A stretch of 64,000 bases of DNA from Vreelandella neptunia (GTDB lineage: Bacteria > Pseudomonadota > Gammaproteobacteria > Pseudomonadales > Halomonadaceae). Of this stretch, positions 1 through 7,196 are shown in pieces. Every line of letters begins with the position of its first letter. The first letter of the stretch is position 1. The notes below the pieces were generated by a model. That model made no database searches and had not been told where the DNA came from. It saw only the letters and a program-made list of their open reading frames with translations. The translations under genes and the position numbers were made by a program. The stretch spans positions 558,001-622,000 of the forward strand of contig NZ_JHQL01000003.1 in the NCBI RefSeq assembly GCF_000712975.1, given 5' to 3'.

Positions 1-240
1 CGCTAAAGGCAATTGACATGATAACGTTTGTGCTGAAAGCTTTTTCACAGCCTCAAATTTGAGGCGATCCGCGGAGAGCCATTTAAAACTCGGGGTGCAA
101 TAAGGCGCCAGGTGTTTAAATGCATCGAACTGGACTACAAAACGCGACGACAACACAGTGTTATTGGGATGATCAGCCCAGAGGCACCTGGAGCCCGAAT
201 GATATCTTAAACTAGTGTCCACTGTTGCTGGGTAAGATCA
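1..240 (+). mobile_element. IS3-family transposase (OrfB) 3' remnant and IS end
   Basis: The frame ending at the TAA at 208-210 encodes the C-terminal part of an IS3-family OrfB/rve transposase: AESFFHSLK, then VFKCIELDYKTRRQHSVIG and MISPEA. These are typical of the catalytic-domain end (ESFF with the DDE glutamate; RRxHSAIG). An in-frame TGA at 14-16 sits where the family has Cys (KGNC), so the copy is dead. The following GTGTCCACTGTTGCTGGG at about 215-232 looks like the IS terminal inverted repeat. The 5' part of the IS lies outside the window, or is lost. The boundary near 240 is approximate. Confidence 0.7.
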
Positions 241-489
241 TTGCCGATAGAATGTGTATAGATAAATATTAATTCGCTTGATAGCTGGCTGGAAGAAGAC
301 TTAAACGTTTTCGTCGAGGATATTCCCAGCGGTTGGCACCGCGATGCAGTGATGGAATATCACGGCCTTTTAAGCTGGTGAAAGTTAGCAGATTGTATCA
401 GAAAAAAACCGCCAGTGACGTTTGACAGTACCACCGCTTGTAGGAACTATTAACTTATAACTTCTTTTTTAATCATATAGGTAATTGTC
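241..489. other. Non-coding or gene-remnant stretch between IS remnant and small membrane gene
   Basis: A frame from 262 to the TGA at 379-381 would read NSLDSWLEEDLNVFVEDIP and onward for about 38 codons. It has no ATG, GTG or TTG start and no recognised family. It reads like a real protein fragment, possibly a gene cut by the neighbouring IS. The rest is AT-rich leader for the gene at 490. No RNA gene was recognised. Confidence 0.3.
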
Positions 490-891
490 TTGAATAATAA
501 TTGGTGGATACATGTTCTGGTTGCAGCTATAGCATCCGTCCTAATCGTAGGGTTTATAAAAGTTGCTGGTGCTCAAGGTGCAGACATTTTGATAAGTATA
601 GTATTAATAATCATTGGCATTTTGTTTCATTTTATACCTTCCATAATTGCTGTGCATAGAAATCATAAAAACAAAGTTGGAATTCTTTTGTTGAACTTTT
701 TTTTAGGTTGGACTTTGTTCGGTTGGGTTGGTTCGCTTATCTGGGCAGTTCTTCAAGATGCCGATCGTGAAAAAGAGAAAAACGGAATAAGAAACGTACA
801 TGAAAGTGACGAAAAAGAATGTCCTTATTGTGCCGAAAAGATAAAAAACAAAGCTAAAGTATGCAGGTTTTGCAATAATTCTTTAAGCTAA
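490..891 (+). CDS. Superinfection-immunity-like small membrane protein with C-terminal zinc ribbon
   Basis: 133 residues from a TTG start with a weak AGGT upstream. Two or three hydrophobic segments (about residues 8-27, 34-53 and 64-86) carry the FHFIPSIIA and LLNFFLGWTLFGWVGSLIWA pattern of the T4 Imm / superinfection-immunity family of short membrane proteins. The tail has a CPYC...CRFC zinc-ribbon (about residues 112-129) common in small membrane proteins. Family members include a phage protein that blocks DNA entry of related phages; whether this one does so is inference. The base composition is AT-rich relative to the chromosome at 20-64 kb, in keeping with acquired cargo. Confidence 0.7.
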   Translation: MNNNWWIHVLVAAIASVLIVGFIKVAGAQGADILISIVLIIIGILFHFIPSIIAVHRNHKNKVGILLLNFFLGWTLFGWVGSLIWAVLQDADREKEKNGIRNVHESDEKECPYCAEKIKNKAKVCRFCNNSLS

Positions 892-939
892 TTTTTAACA
901 AAACTGACCTTGTAACTATAAAAAAATATATTAATGGAT

Positions 940-962
940 GCCCCATCATAAAGTGGTGGGGC
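940..962 (-). terminator. Possible hairpin terminator after the small minus-strand ORF
   Basis: GCCCC and GGGGC arms with a partly paired middle form a hairpin just after the stop of the ORF at 972-1136. A run of T (on the minus strand) follows only after about 13 bases, so termination is uncertain. Confidence 0.35.
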
Positions 963-971
963 CGTCGCAAT

Positions 972-1136
972 TTACGCGGCTTTGCTGAGCATGATGCCTC
1001 TATGAGTTACTCTACGCTGAGGCTTCCTAATCGGTGTCTGCTTCTCTGCAACTGCTTCCAATGTGTCCAGTATTTCGCTTTTATAGCACGAAGTAACTCC
1101 GTTGGCTGTGGGCTTATTCTTTGCTGGTGTCGACAT
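972..1136 (-). CDS. Small basic protein of unknown function
   Basis: 54 residues beginning MSTPAKNKPTANG and ending RGIMLSKAA. The ATG at 1136 is chosen because an AAGGA element lies about 10 bases upstream; an upstream extension to 1211 lacks this. The protein is rich in Lys and Arg with no hydrophobic segment. I do not recognise a family. A hairpin follows the stop, which supports a real transcription unit, but length alone does not. Confidence 0.4.
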   Translation of the reverse strand: MSTPAKNKPTANGVTSCYKSEILDTLEAVAEKQTPIRKPQRRVTHRGIMLSKAA

Positions 1137-1250
1137 TTGCTTATCATCCTTGAATACCAGCAAGAATCGCTCTGGATACGCTGTGGAGCACACGGAGTTG
1201 TCAGTTGACAACCTTAGTTGGCGATGCTTACACTTTGATCAGGAGACACC

Positions 1251-1514
1251 ATGCCGCGCCACCGACACAGCAAAAAAGAGATTGAAGAAGCGCTGACCTA
1301 TGCGGAGGCGCAAGGCTGGCGAATTGACCTCGCTTCTGGGCATGCGTGGGGTCGATTATATTGCCCGTACAATGATAGTGATTGCCGTTGTGGTGAGTTT
1401 TGCATTGTCAGTGTGTGGAGCACACCAAAAAATTCCGCCAATCATGCCAGGCAGCTGCGCCGTGTGGTGGATAACTGTACCGGCGGCATATCCTCTGAGG
1501 AGGAAGAAACATGA
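1251..1514 (+). CDS. Conserved hypothetical small protein, first gene of the BrxL module
   Basis: 87 residues with a strong CAGGAG site 7 bases before the ATG. It opens HRHSKKEIEEALTYAEAQGW and has HAWG, a CPYND segment and CRCGEFC, so it may bind a metal. The compact alpha/beta look with a conserved HAWG reminds me of HicA-like folds, but I cannot assign it. The stop overlaps the start of the next gene (ATGA at 1511-1514), so the two are translationally coupled and probably cotranscribed with brxL. Confidence 0.7.
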   Translation: MPRHRHSKKEIEEALTYAEAQGWRIDLASGHAWGRLYCPYNDSDCRCGEFCIVSVWSTPKNSANHARQLRRVVDNCTGGISSEEEET

Positions 1515-2035
1515 CGTATGAGTTTATCCTGAAGTTTGCTATTCCCAGTGATCTCGATGGAGAGGTGTTGGAAACTAGCCTTTATGAGTCTGGTTGCGAT
1601 GATGCGTTGATTGGCATCGGATTGAAGGGGCGTTTGGCTCTGGAGTTTGCCCGCGAAGCCGCGTCAGCCCAACAGGCAATCACTTCCGCCATGGCAGATG
1701 TGAAGCGCGCGATTCCTGACGCACGCCTGATTGAAGTGGGGCCTGACCTGGTCGGGGTAACGGACATCGCTGAACTGCTCGTGTTCACGCGCCAGAATAT
1801 GCGTAAGCTGGTTCAGTCTCACTTAGCCACGTTTCCGCTACCTCTTCACGAAGGGCGCGCATCGCTATGGCATTTGTCGGAGGTACTGGACTGGTTTCAG
1901 GCCCATCAGCGTCGGCAGGTGGATAGCGCCTTGTGCGAGGTGGCGAGGGTTTGTATGCAAGCCAATGTGGCCCGTGAAAGCCGCAGGGTGCCCACAGAAC
2001 AAATCCGTCACTTTAATGATGTTCTGGCGTCCTAA
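1511..2035 (+). CDS. Putative helix-turn-helix DNA-binding protein upstream of brxL
   Basis: 174 residues. The centre (about 83-130) reads VGVTDIAELLVFTRQNMRKL followed by LWHLSEVLDWF, a pattern typical of excisionase/MerR-like helix-turn-helix modules (GVTDIAELLGVSRQ...). The N-terminal half looks like a small alpha/beta domain of unknown role. It overlaps the preceding gene by four bases and ends 26 bases before the brxL ATG. A regulatory or DNA-recognition partner for BrxL is an inference from context. Confidence 0.6.
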   Translation: MTYEFILKFAIPSDLDGEVLETSLYESGCDDALIGIGLKGRLALEFAREAASAQQAITSAMADVKRAIPDARLIEVGPDLVGVTDIAELLVFTRQNMRKLVQSHLATFPLPLHEGRASLWHLSEVLDWFQAHQRRQVDSALCEVARVCMQANVARESRRVPTEQIRHFNDVLAS

Positions 2036-2061
2036 TTACTATTTTCTTGGAACCCTCCCGA

Positions 2062-4131
2062 ATGGAATCATCCCCTAGCTTCTCAGCTCCTGAGTCTGCT
2101 GATCTGGATACGCTGCTCAACACGCACTTTGCGGGCCGCGTGGTGCGTAAGGATCTCACCCAGCGGGTGAAAGAGGGCGCTAATGTGCCCGTGTATGTGC
2201 TGGAGTACCTGTTGGGCATGTACTGCGTCTCTTATGATGCGGAGGTGATCGCTAAAGGGTTGGAAAACGTCAAAGCGATTCTGACGGATAACTACGTTCG
2301 CCCAGATGAAGCGGAGAAAGTGAAATCCATCGTGCGTGAGCGCGGCAGCTTCAAGGTGATTGATCGTGTCACGGTGCGTCTGAATGAGAAGAAAGATCGC
2401 TATGAAGCGGCGTTCAGTAACCTGGGCATCAAAGATGCCGAAATCTCCGCAGGCATTGTTAAAGAGCACGAGAAGCTGCTGGTAGGCGGTATTTGGGTGA
2501 TCGCCACACTCAGCTACTTCCATGAAGAGGGGCAAACAAGCTCGCCGTTTGGTGTCAGCCTGCTCAAGCCGATTCAGATGCCCCACATGAATATGGACGA
2601 GCTGTTTGAAGGGCGGCGTGGGTTCACCAATGCTCAATGGCGTGAAGTGCTGATTCGCTCGATTGGTATGGAACCTGCCGAGCTGGATGAGAGCGTGCAG
2701 TGGCATCTGCTGGCCAGGATGATTCCGTTTGTCGAGAACAACTACAACGTCTGCGAGTTAGGGCCACGGGGCACTGGCAAAAGCCATATCTACAAAGAGT
2801 GTTCACCCAACAGCATTTTGGCCTCCGGCGGGCAAACCACGGTGGCTAACCTGTTCTACAACATGAGCTCACGGCGCATTGGCCTGGTGGGTATGTGGGA
2901 TTTGGTGGCATTCGATTAAGTGGCCGGTATCTCGTTCAAGGATAAGGACGGGGTGCAGATCATGAAGGATTACATGGCCTCTGGTTCTTTTGCCCGTGGG
3001 CGCGAACAGATGGAAGCCTCAGCCTCGATGGTGTTCGTTGGCAACATCAACCAAAGCGTGGAGTCGCTGGTGAAAACCAGCCACCTATTGACGCCATTCC
3101 CTGATGCCATGATCGATGCTGCCTTCTTTGATCGCTTCCATGCTTATATCCCTGGCTGGGAAATCCCCAAGATGCGGCCCTCGTTCTTCACTCAGCGCTA
3201 TGGGTTTATCGTCGATTACCTTGCTGAATTTTTCCGCGAGATGCGCAAGCGCAGCTTCGCCGATGCCATTGATCGCTACTTCTCGTTGGGTAATAACCTC
3301 AACCAGCGTGACGTGATCGCGGTACGTAAAACGGTGTCAGGCTTGCTGAAACTGATGTTTCCCCATGGCGGCGGTTCACAAGGGCTGATGAAAGACGATG
3401 TACGGGACTGCCTGGAATACGCCATGCAAGTACGCCACCGCGTGAAGGAGCAGCTGAAAAAAATTGGTGGCATGGAGTTCTACGATGTCCACTTCAGCTA
3501 CATCGACAAAGAGACCTTGGAAGAGCACTTTGTGTCGGTGAAAGAGCAGGGCGGTGGCGGCCTAATTCCAGAAGGCCAGGGCAAGCCAGGTGTGGTGCAT
3601 ACTATTGGCCTCAGCGATAAAGGCATGCCGGGGGTTTATCGCATCGAAATGCAGGTAACCGCAGGCAGCGGCAAGCTGGCCATGTCAGGGCTCTGGAACT
3701 CAATGGCCGCCAAAGAGCAAGTCAAAATGGCGTTTGATTACTTCAAGGCCAACGCCAGCCGTATCAGTGGTGCCCGTAAAGTGTTGGAGCATGATTTCCA
3801 CCTGCATGTGGTCGACCTGCAAAATAGCGGCGTTTTGCGTGACCTCTCGCTCGCCAGCTTGGTCGCGTTCTCTTCAGGTCTGGTAGGTAAACCTACTCAG
3901 AGCCAAATGGTCGTGCTGGGCGATATGAGTCTAGGGGGCAGTCTAAAGCCCGTCGAAAGCTTAGCGGAATGCCTGCAGGTTGCCTTTGATGCCGGTGGCA
4001 AGCGCGTCACCCTGCCCATGAGCAGCGCCATGGATATTCCTACCATCCCCGGAGAGCTGTTCACCAAGTTCCAAACCAGCTTCTATGCCGAACCGATTGA
4101 TGCAGTGGTCAAAGCGCTTGGGGTGGATTAA
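2062..4131 (+). pseudogene. brxL: BREX protein BrxL, interrupted by an in-frame TAA at the Walker B glutamate
   Basis: The 5' part (2062-2919) and 3' part (2920-4131) are in the same frame and join into one BrxL of about 689 codons. The start is ATG 2062; TTG 2047 is possible. The N-terminal region DLDTLLNTHFAGRVVRKDL and the Walker A GPRGTGKS are intact. The codon after LVGMWDLVAFD is TAA where BrxL proteins have Glu (VAFDE, Walker B), and VAGISFKDKDG follows directly. A single G-to-T change (GAA to TAA) explains it. The C-terminal Lon-like domain remains open to the stop at 4131. GTG at 2920 could restart translation but has no clear ribosome site. BrxL is an AAA+ DNA-binding factor of BREX phage defence; no brxA, brxB, brxC, pglX or pglZ is near, so this is a reduced or solitary form. 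Confidence 0.85.
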
Positions 4132-4193
4132 GGTTAATGAGTCTACCGTGATACTGCATTCATGGTTTCGCACGCACTGCAGAAGGCATTTAG

Positions 4194-4376
4194 ATGCAAA
4201 AATCTAATGAGTCCAGTGATATAAAAGCAGACGGCGGCTCTCTGCAGCGGCTTAAGGGCTCGGTCGGCAAATATGAGCTGCCATTTGAGCCTATAGGCGT
4301 TGACGACTGGGAAGCCATGCAGGTGGAAGAGCCTGTTCCAGCCACCCAATCAGGTGATGAGCATCCGCCGAGATAG
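4194..4376 (+). CDS. Small acidic hypothetical protein
   Basis: 60 residues with an AAGG element about 8 bases before ATG 4194. It is hydrophilic, with a KYELPFEPIGVDDWEAM segment resembling a short linear peptide rather than a folded domain. No family recognised. It lies between brxL and the gene at 4435, on the same strand, and may belong to the same transcript. Confidence 0.45.
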   Translation: MQKSNESSDIKADGGSLQRLKGSVGKYELPFEPIGVDDWEAMQVEEPVPATQSGDEHPPR

Positions 4377-4434
4377 GCACGCATTGCACATGCCATGTTA
4401 GTGAGTACATGGTCGGTAGGGGAGGAGCATAGCA

Positions 4435-4758
4435 ATGAAAGTGACTGAAAAAGTAGAAGTCGAGGCCGTCACTGATGTGGTGTGCGATGTCTGCCTAACC
4501 ACGACACGGGTAGCAGACGAAAACCTTGAGTACGCCACCCTCAAAGCCCATTGGGGCTATGGCTCTCAACACGACGGTGAGCGCTATGAAGTTCACCTGT
4601 GTGAAAGCTGTTTTTTCAGCACGCTGGCTTACTTCAAACAAGAACGTCGCGTACAAAATTTATTCAGCGAAGATAGCGACAGAGATCAGGCCTTCAATAC
4701 AGATGACCGCCTGGGGCTCGTGGCGACGGATGACTATTTTGGTGATAGAGACGCCTAA
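4435..4758 (+). CDS. Hypothetical protein with paired cysteines
   Basis: 107 residues, preceded by a strong GGGGAGGAG site. CDVC at about residues 19-22 and CESC at about 57-60 suggest a zinc-bound treble-clef or ribbon, with THE-type segment LKAHWGYGSQHDGERYEVHL between them. The C-terminal 30 residues are acidic. Similar small proteins occur widely beside mobile-element genes, but I cannot name a function. A hairpin terminator begins at the stop codon, ending the rightward unit that starts at 1251. Confidence 0.65.
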   Translation: MKVTEKVEVEAVTDVVCDVCLTTTRVADENLEYATLKAHWGYGSQHDGERYEVHLCESCFFSTLAYFKQERRVQNLFSEDSDRDQAFNTDDRLGLVATDDYFGDRDA

Positions 4759-4786
4759 GCGTGCTATGCAGTTTCGCCACGCTTTT
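4757..4786 (+). terminator. Rho-independent terminator of the brxL-containing unit
   Basis: AAGCGTG and CACGCTT arms around a 14-base loop, then TTTT. It overlaps the stop of the preceding gene and closes the transcription unit. Confidence 0.55.
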
Positions 4787-4994
4787 GGACTGGTATAGAG
4801 AGCTGCTTAAGGCAGATTTCGACCCTGAGCGGACATTTCGGAAAATGCAGTAGGCGCGCGAATTTTGGATATATAACCTAATTTAAATTAATAGCCTTAA
4901 AGATCATAGGCTTGGAAGAATCTGACAGGCGGCATTTGCTGGGAAAAAGTGCCAGCACGTTCATTCAATCATAGAGCGCGCCGTCTAATACACT

Positions 4995-5001
4995 GTTAGG
5001 C
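4995..5001 (+). other. Possible integron core site (GTTAGGC)
   Basis: GTTAGGC matches the GTTRRRY crossover core of attI/attC sites. It lies 15 bases before the first cassette gene and sets the expected left edge of that cassette. I see no convincing partner core or paired stem upstream, so it may be an attI relic or the right half of a truncated attC. Confidence 0.35.
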
Positions 5002-5016
5002 AAAAGAGGGAAAGCT

Positions 5017-5622
5017 TTGAGTGTAATCGAGCTGACTGAACCAATGGATGACGAAGCGTTAAGAACTATCCAATTTTTCCGCGACCGCCTCGCGGAACTT
5101 GAGCGGAACTGGATTGAGCTTGAAAGCGAAGGATTCACTGTTTCAGGGTGGGTGGGGCATGATTCCGAAGGGAAATTCAACACTACTGGGATTCCAGTAA
5201 GTGTTCACCGCCTGAAAGGGCTGTATATTGATTTTCGCTTTTTTTGGGGTAATGAAGAACCCTCACATTTCTTCACGATTCAGGGGCTTATTGGAAAGCA
5301 CTGTCGTGAGTCGAATGCGGTCAAGGCGGCCCTCAAGCACAACAAACAGCAGTGGCAGCGAGCTGGGTCCGGAAAAAAGTGGCATGGTTTGGATACTGAA
5401 GAGATGATCCGTGCAATATTCTATGGGTCTATCATCCATCAAGCAGAAGATAAGCAAGCTGCTTTACAGAATGTTAAATCCGTCCTGTCGGAGCCTGCAG
5501 CGCACCATTTCCTAGCCAGTACTATTTGGGTGCGGACATATCCACTTCGGAGTCTTGAGTGGATGCTATCCCCACTTACAAAGGATCAGCAGGTTGTTCA
5601 GGTCCCAGATTGCTTTGCCTAA
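5017..5622 (+). CDS. Integron-cassette hypothetical protein
   Basis: 201 residues, no recognised domain. It has a hydrophilic N-terminal helix (DDEALRTIQFFRDRLAELER) and no membrane segment or signal peptide; conserved-looking aromatic and basic patches (FRFFWGNEEPSHFFTIQGLI) suggest a folded enzyme-like or binding domain. The start is the TTG at 5017, preceded by GAGGGAAAG. The stop TAA at 5620-5622 falls inside the 5' core of an attC site, which is the usual cassette layout. Base composition differs from the brxL module. Cassette genes are often of unknown adaptive function. Confidence 0.65.
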   Translation: MSVIELTEPMDDEALRTIQFFRDRLAELERNWIELESEGFTVSGWVGHDSEGKFNTTGIPVSVHRLKGLYIDFRFFWGNEEPSHFFTIQGLIGKHCRESNAVKAALKHNKQQWQRAGSGKKWHGLDTEEMIRAIFYGSIIHQAEDKQAALQNVKSVLSEPAAHHFLASTIWVRTYPLRSLEWMLSPLTKDQQVVQVPDCFA

Positions 5623-5700
5623 TAAGGCCAATCACGGCGACAGCTTTTTCGTTGCGGCTTCGCCTTCACTACAAAGCTGCGCGTGTTGGCGGCGTTATGT
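5617..5700 (+). repeat. attC site 1 (integron cassette recombination site)
   Basis: Outer cores GCCTAAT (5617-5623) and GTTATGT (5694-5700). Between them CCAATCACGGCGACAGCTTT pairs with AAAGCTGCGCGTGTTGG, with unpaired bases on one arm that would be extrahelical in the folded strand. Length 84 bp fits known attC sizes. The overlap with the upstream stop codon supports the call. Confidence 0.75.
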
Positions 5701-5731
5701 AAAAGGATCTACCAATGACAACGGAGTACGC

Positions 5732-5932
5732 ATGCTGACAAATTGGTCTTTTTGGGCAGTGGTCGTTTCGATAATTGCGATCGTGCTGTATCAGCTCCCG
5801 CCCGTCCGATATTGGTTTAAGAGCCCAAGATTGGATATTGAGCTATCTTCCCGAATCTTCTTAACTCACAGACCAGAAATGTCTAACAAATCGCTGCTGC
5901 CGGACAAATTTTCTGCTGCGCTTCAACTTTGA
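5732..5932 (+). CDS. Short membrane-anchored cassette ORF running into attC
   Basis: 66 residues from ATG 5732 with a CGGAG site five bases upstream. One N-terminal membrane segment (WAVVVSIIAIVLYQL) is followed by about 30 hydrophilic residues. The last 17 codons lie inside the second attC site, so the reading frame past SSRIFLTHRPEM is probably not native: the gene seems to have been truncated by, or fused to, a cassette boundary. No family recognised. Confidence 0.45.
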   Translation: MLTNWSFWAVVVSIIAIVLYQLPPVRYWFKSPRLDIELSSRIFLTHRPEMSNKSLLPDKFSAALQL

Positions 5933-5952
5933 CCGTGCTGCGGGAGTTCGGC
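5881..5952 (+). repeat. attC site 2
   Basis: Cores GTCTAAC (5881-5887, fits RYYYAAC) and GTTCGGC (5946-5952). The AACAAATCGCTGCTGCCGGA arm pairs with TTTGACCGTGCTGCGGGAGT, again with bulged bases on one arm. Length 72 bp. It closes the cassette that begins after 5700. Confidence 0.7.
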
Positions 5953-5975
5953 AGAAATAGATAAGGAGTTAAGGA

Positions 5976-6902
5976 ATGGGGTTTTACGAAAAACTATATA
6001 GGCCAGTGTTCTGTCATTCCAAGAGCGATGGACGTCTGGTTATCGGCAAGAAAAATAGCCATTGCCGTTACTGCGGCCAAACAAAGCAAGAAGGTCGGGG
6101 GTGGAATTTGGCTCATGTTCTCCCGGCATTTTTTGAGAATAATGAACTCTTTTCCGCTGATGAATGTTCGAGTTGCAATGATTTGTTTGGGTGTCAATAT
6201 GATGACCATCTTGCGAAGCTAACCAAGTTCTTTCATGCGGTCACCGGGGTTAGGGGAAGAAAAGGTGTGCCTACAGCTAAATCCGGGAATGGGTTAAGAA
6301 TAGAGCACGCTTTAGATGGTGTGACTATCACTGATCCAGAAAGAACGGCTGAGTCAGACGACAAATCGCTAACTCTTCGGTATCGTTCCGAGCCGCACTC
6401 GAGATTTGCTGCTTGGAAAGGTTTGGTGAAGCCTATCTTCGCATTAATTCCAAGTGAGTTGCTGGGCGAATTTGAAGCTACGAGGCGCATGTTGTTGAAT
6501 CCACAAGGTCGCTCACCGATTGAACCTTGTATGCTTCTCATCGCGGCGGCCCCTTGGGGACGGCTGAAGGATAAATACTCTGTCTTCCTTTTTGAAAGAG
6601 CACACGCCGGAGAAGACTACCCCAGGTTTATTGCTGTTTACTATGTAGCAGGGATGTTCTATCACGTACCCATATATTCCGACAAACAGATTGCTGATAT
6701 CAGTAGAGCAAATAGAACCTTTGAGGTTTCGATTCCACCACTGACTGACAGTATTGAGACGCTAAAGACTGGGCCTCGAGAGCCAAAGCTGCTGCAGATA
6801 GATATGACTAGCCAAGATCAGGTCAGTGATGAGCAAACAATAACGGTTGAATGGATCGAACGTCACGACATTTCCGAACAAGGCCTTTCCTCGCCCCTTT
6901 AA
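5976..6902 (+). CDS. HNH endonuclease (HNH_5-like)
   Basis: 308 residues; AAGGAG plus AAGGA precede the ATG. Residues about 30-70 show the HNH/treble-clef core: CRYCG, then NLAHVLPAFFENN and CSSCND, giving CxxC...H...N...CxxCN as in the HNH_5 family. The rest (to 308) has no motif I recognise and may be a target-sensing or substrate-binding region. Cassette-borne HNH proteins are commonly defence or mobile-element nucleases; a phage-defence role here is inference. It starts 24 bases after attC 2, which suggests a third cassette, but no clear attC follows its stop. Confidence 0.65.
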   Translation: MGFYEKLYRPVFCHSKSDGRLVIGKKNSHCRYCGQTKQEGRGWNLAHVLPAFFENNELFSADECSSCNDLFGCQYDDHLAKLTKFFHAVTGVRGRKGVPTAKSGNGLRIEHALDGVTITDPERTAESDDKSLTLRYRSEPHSRFAAWKGLVKPIFALIPSELLGEFEATRRMLLNPQGRSPIEPCMLLIAAAPWGRLKDKYSVFLFERAHAGEDYPRFIAVYYVAGMFYHVPIYSDKQIADISRANRTFEVSIPPLTDSIETLKTGPREPKLLQIDMTSQDQVSDEQTITVEWIERHDISEQGLSSPL

Positions 6903-7196
6903 GGCGAACGTGAGGTGGCAAAAGCGAGAGCGGAAGGTGCCGGTTTAGGGGCGCTTACGTGCTAAGCGCCGACATCCACAGCGTTGGTCGGGCAACACCC
7001 GCAACTGGGAGGTACCCGGTCCGGTATCGCTCAACCCTGGCAAGTTGCAAGAAGTCGAGCGTAATAAACAGGCTGCTTAGCGGCAGCCATTTGGATAACT
7101 GGGTTGAGAATCACCGATACTTTCCTAACCTAACCTAACCTAACCTAACCTAACCTATAGCGAAAAACCCTTTTATTAAGGAATTGAGGAATTAAT
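6903..7196. other. Intergenic stretch with an 8-bp hairpin and a pentamer tract
   Basis: GGCGCTTA and TAAGCGCC (6950-6970) form a perfect 8-bp stem with a 5-base loop but no T-run. No attC fold or gene was found. The CCTAA tract at the right end is listed on its own. Confidence 0.4.
7124..7157. repeat. CCTAA pentanucleotide tandem repeat (6.8 copies)
   Basis: Six perfect CCTAA units plus CCTA, ending 39 bases before the ATG of the nuclease-like gene. Such short tandem tracts can change copy number by slippage. Placed in the leader, it could alter promoter spacing and switch expression; this is inference. Confidence 0.9.

Noticed and set aside
6950..6970. Hairpin after the HNH gene as a third attC
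   Set aside because: It has no RYYYAAC/GTTRRRY cores and is only 21 bases long.
7124..7157. CCTAA tract as a telomere-like terminus
   Set aside because: It lies inside continuous bacterial sequence with genes on both sides; a slippage tract is enough.
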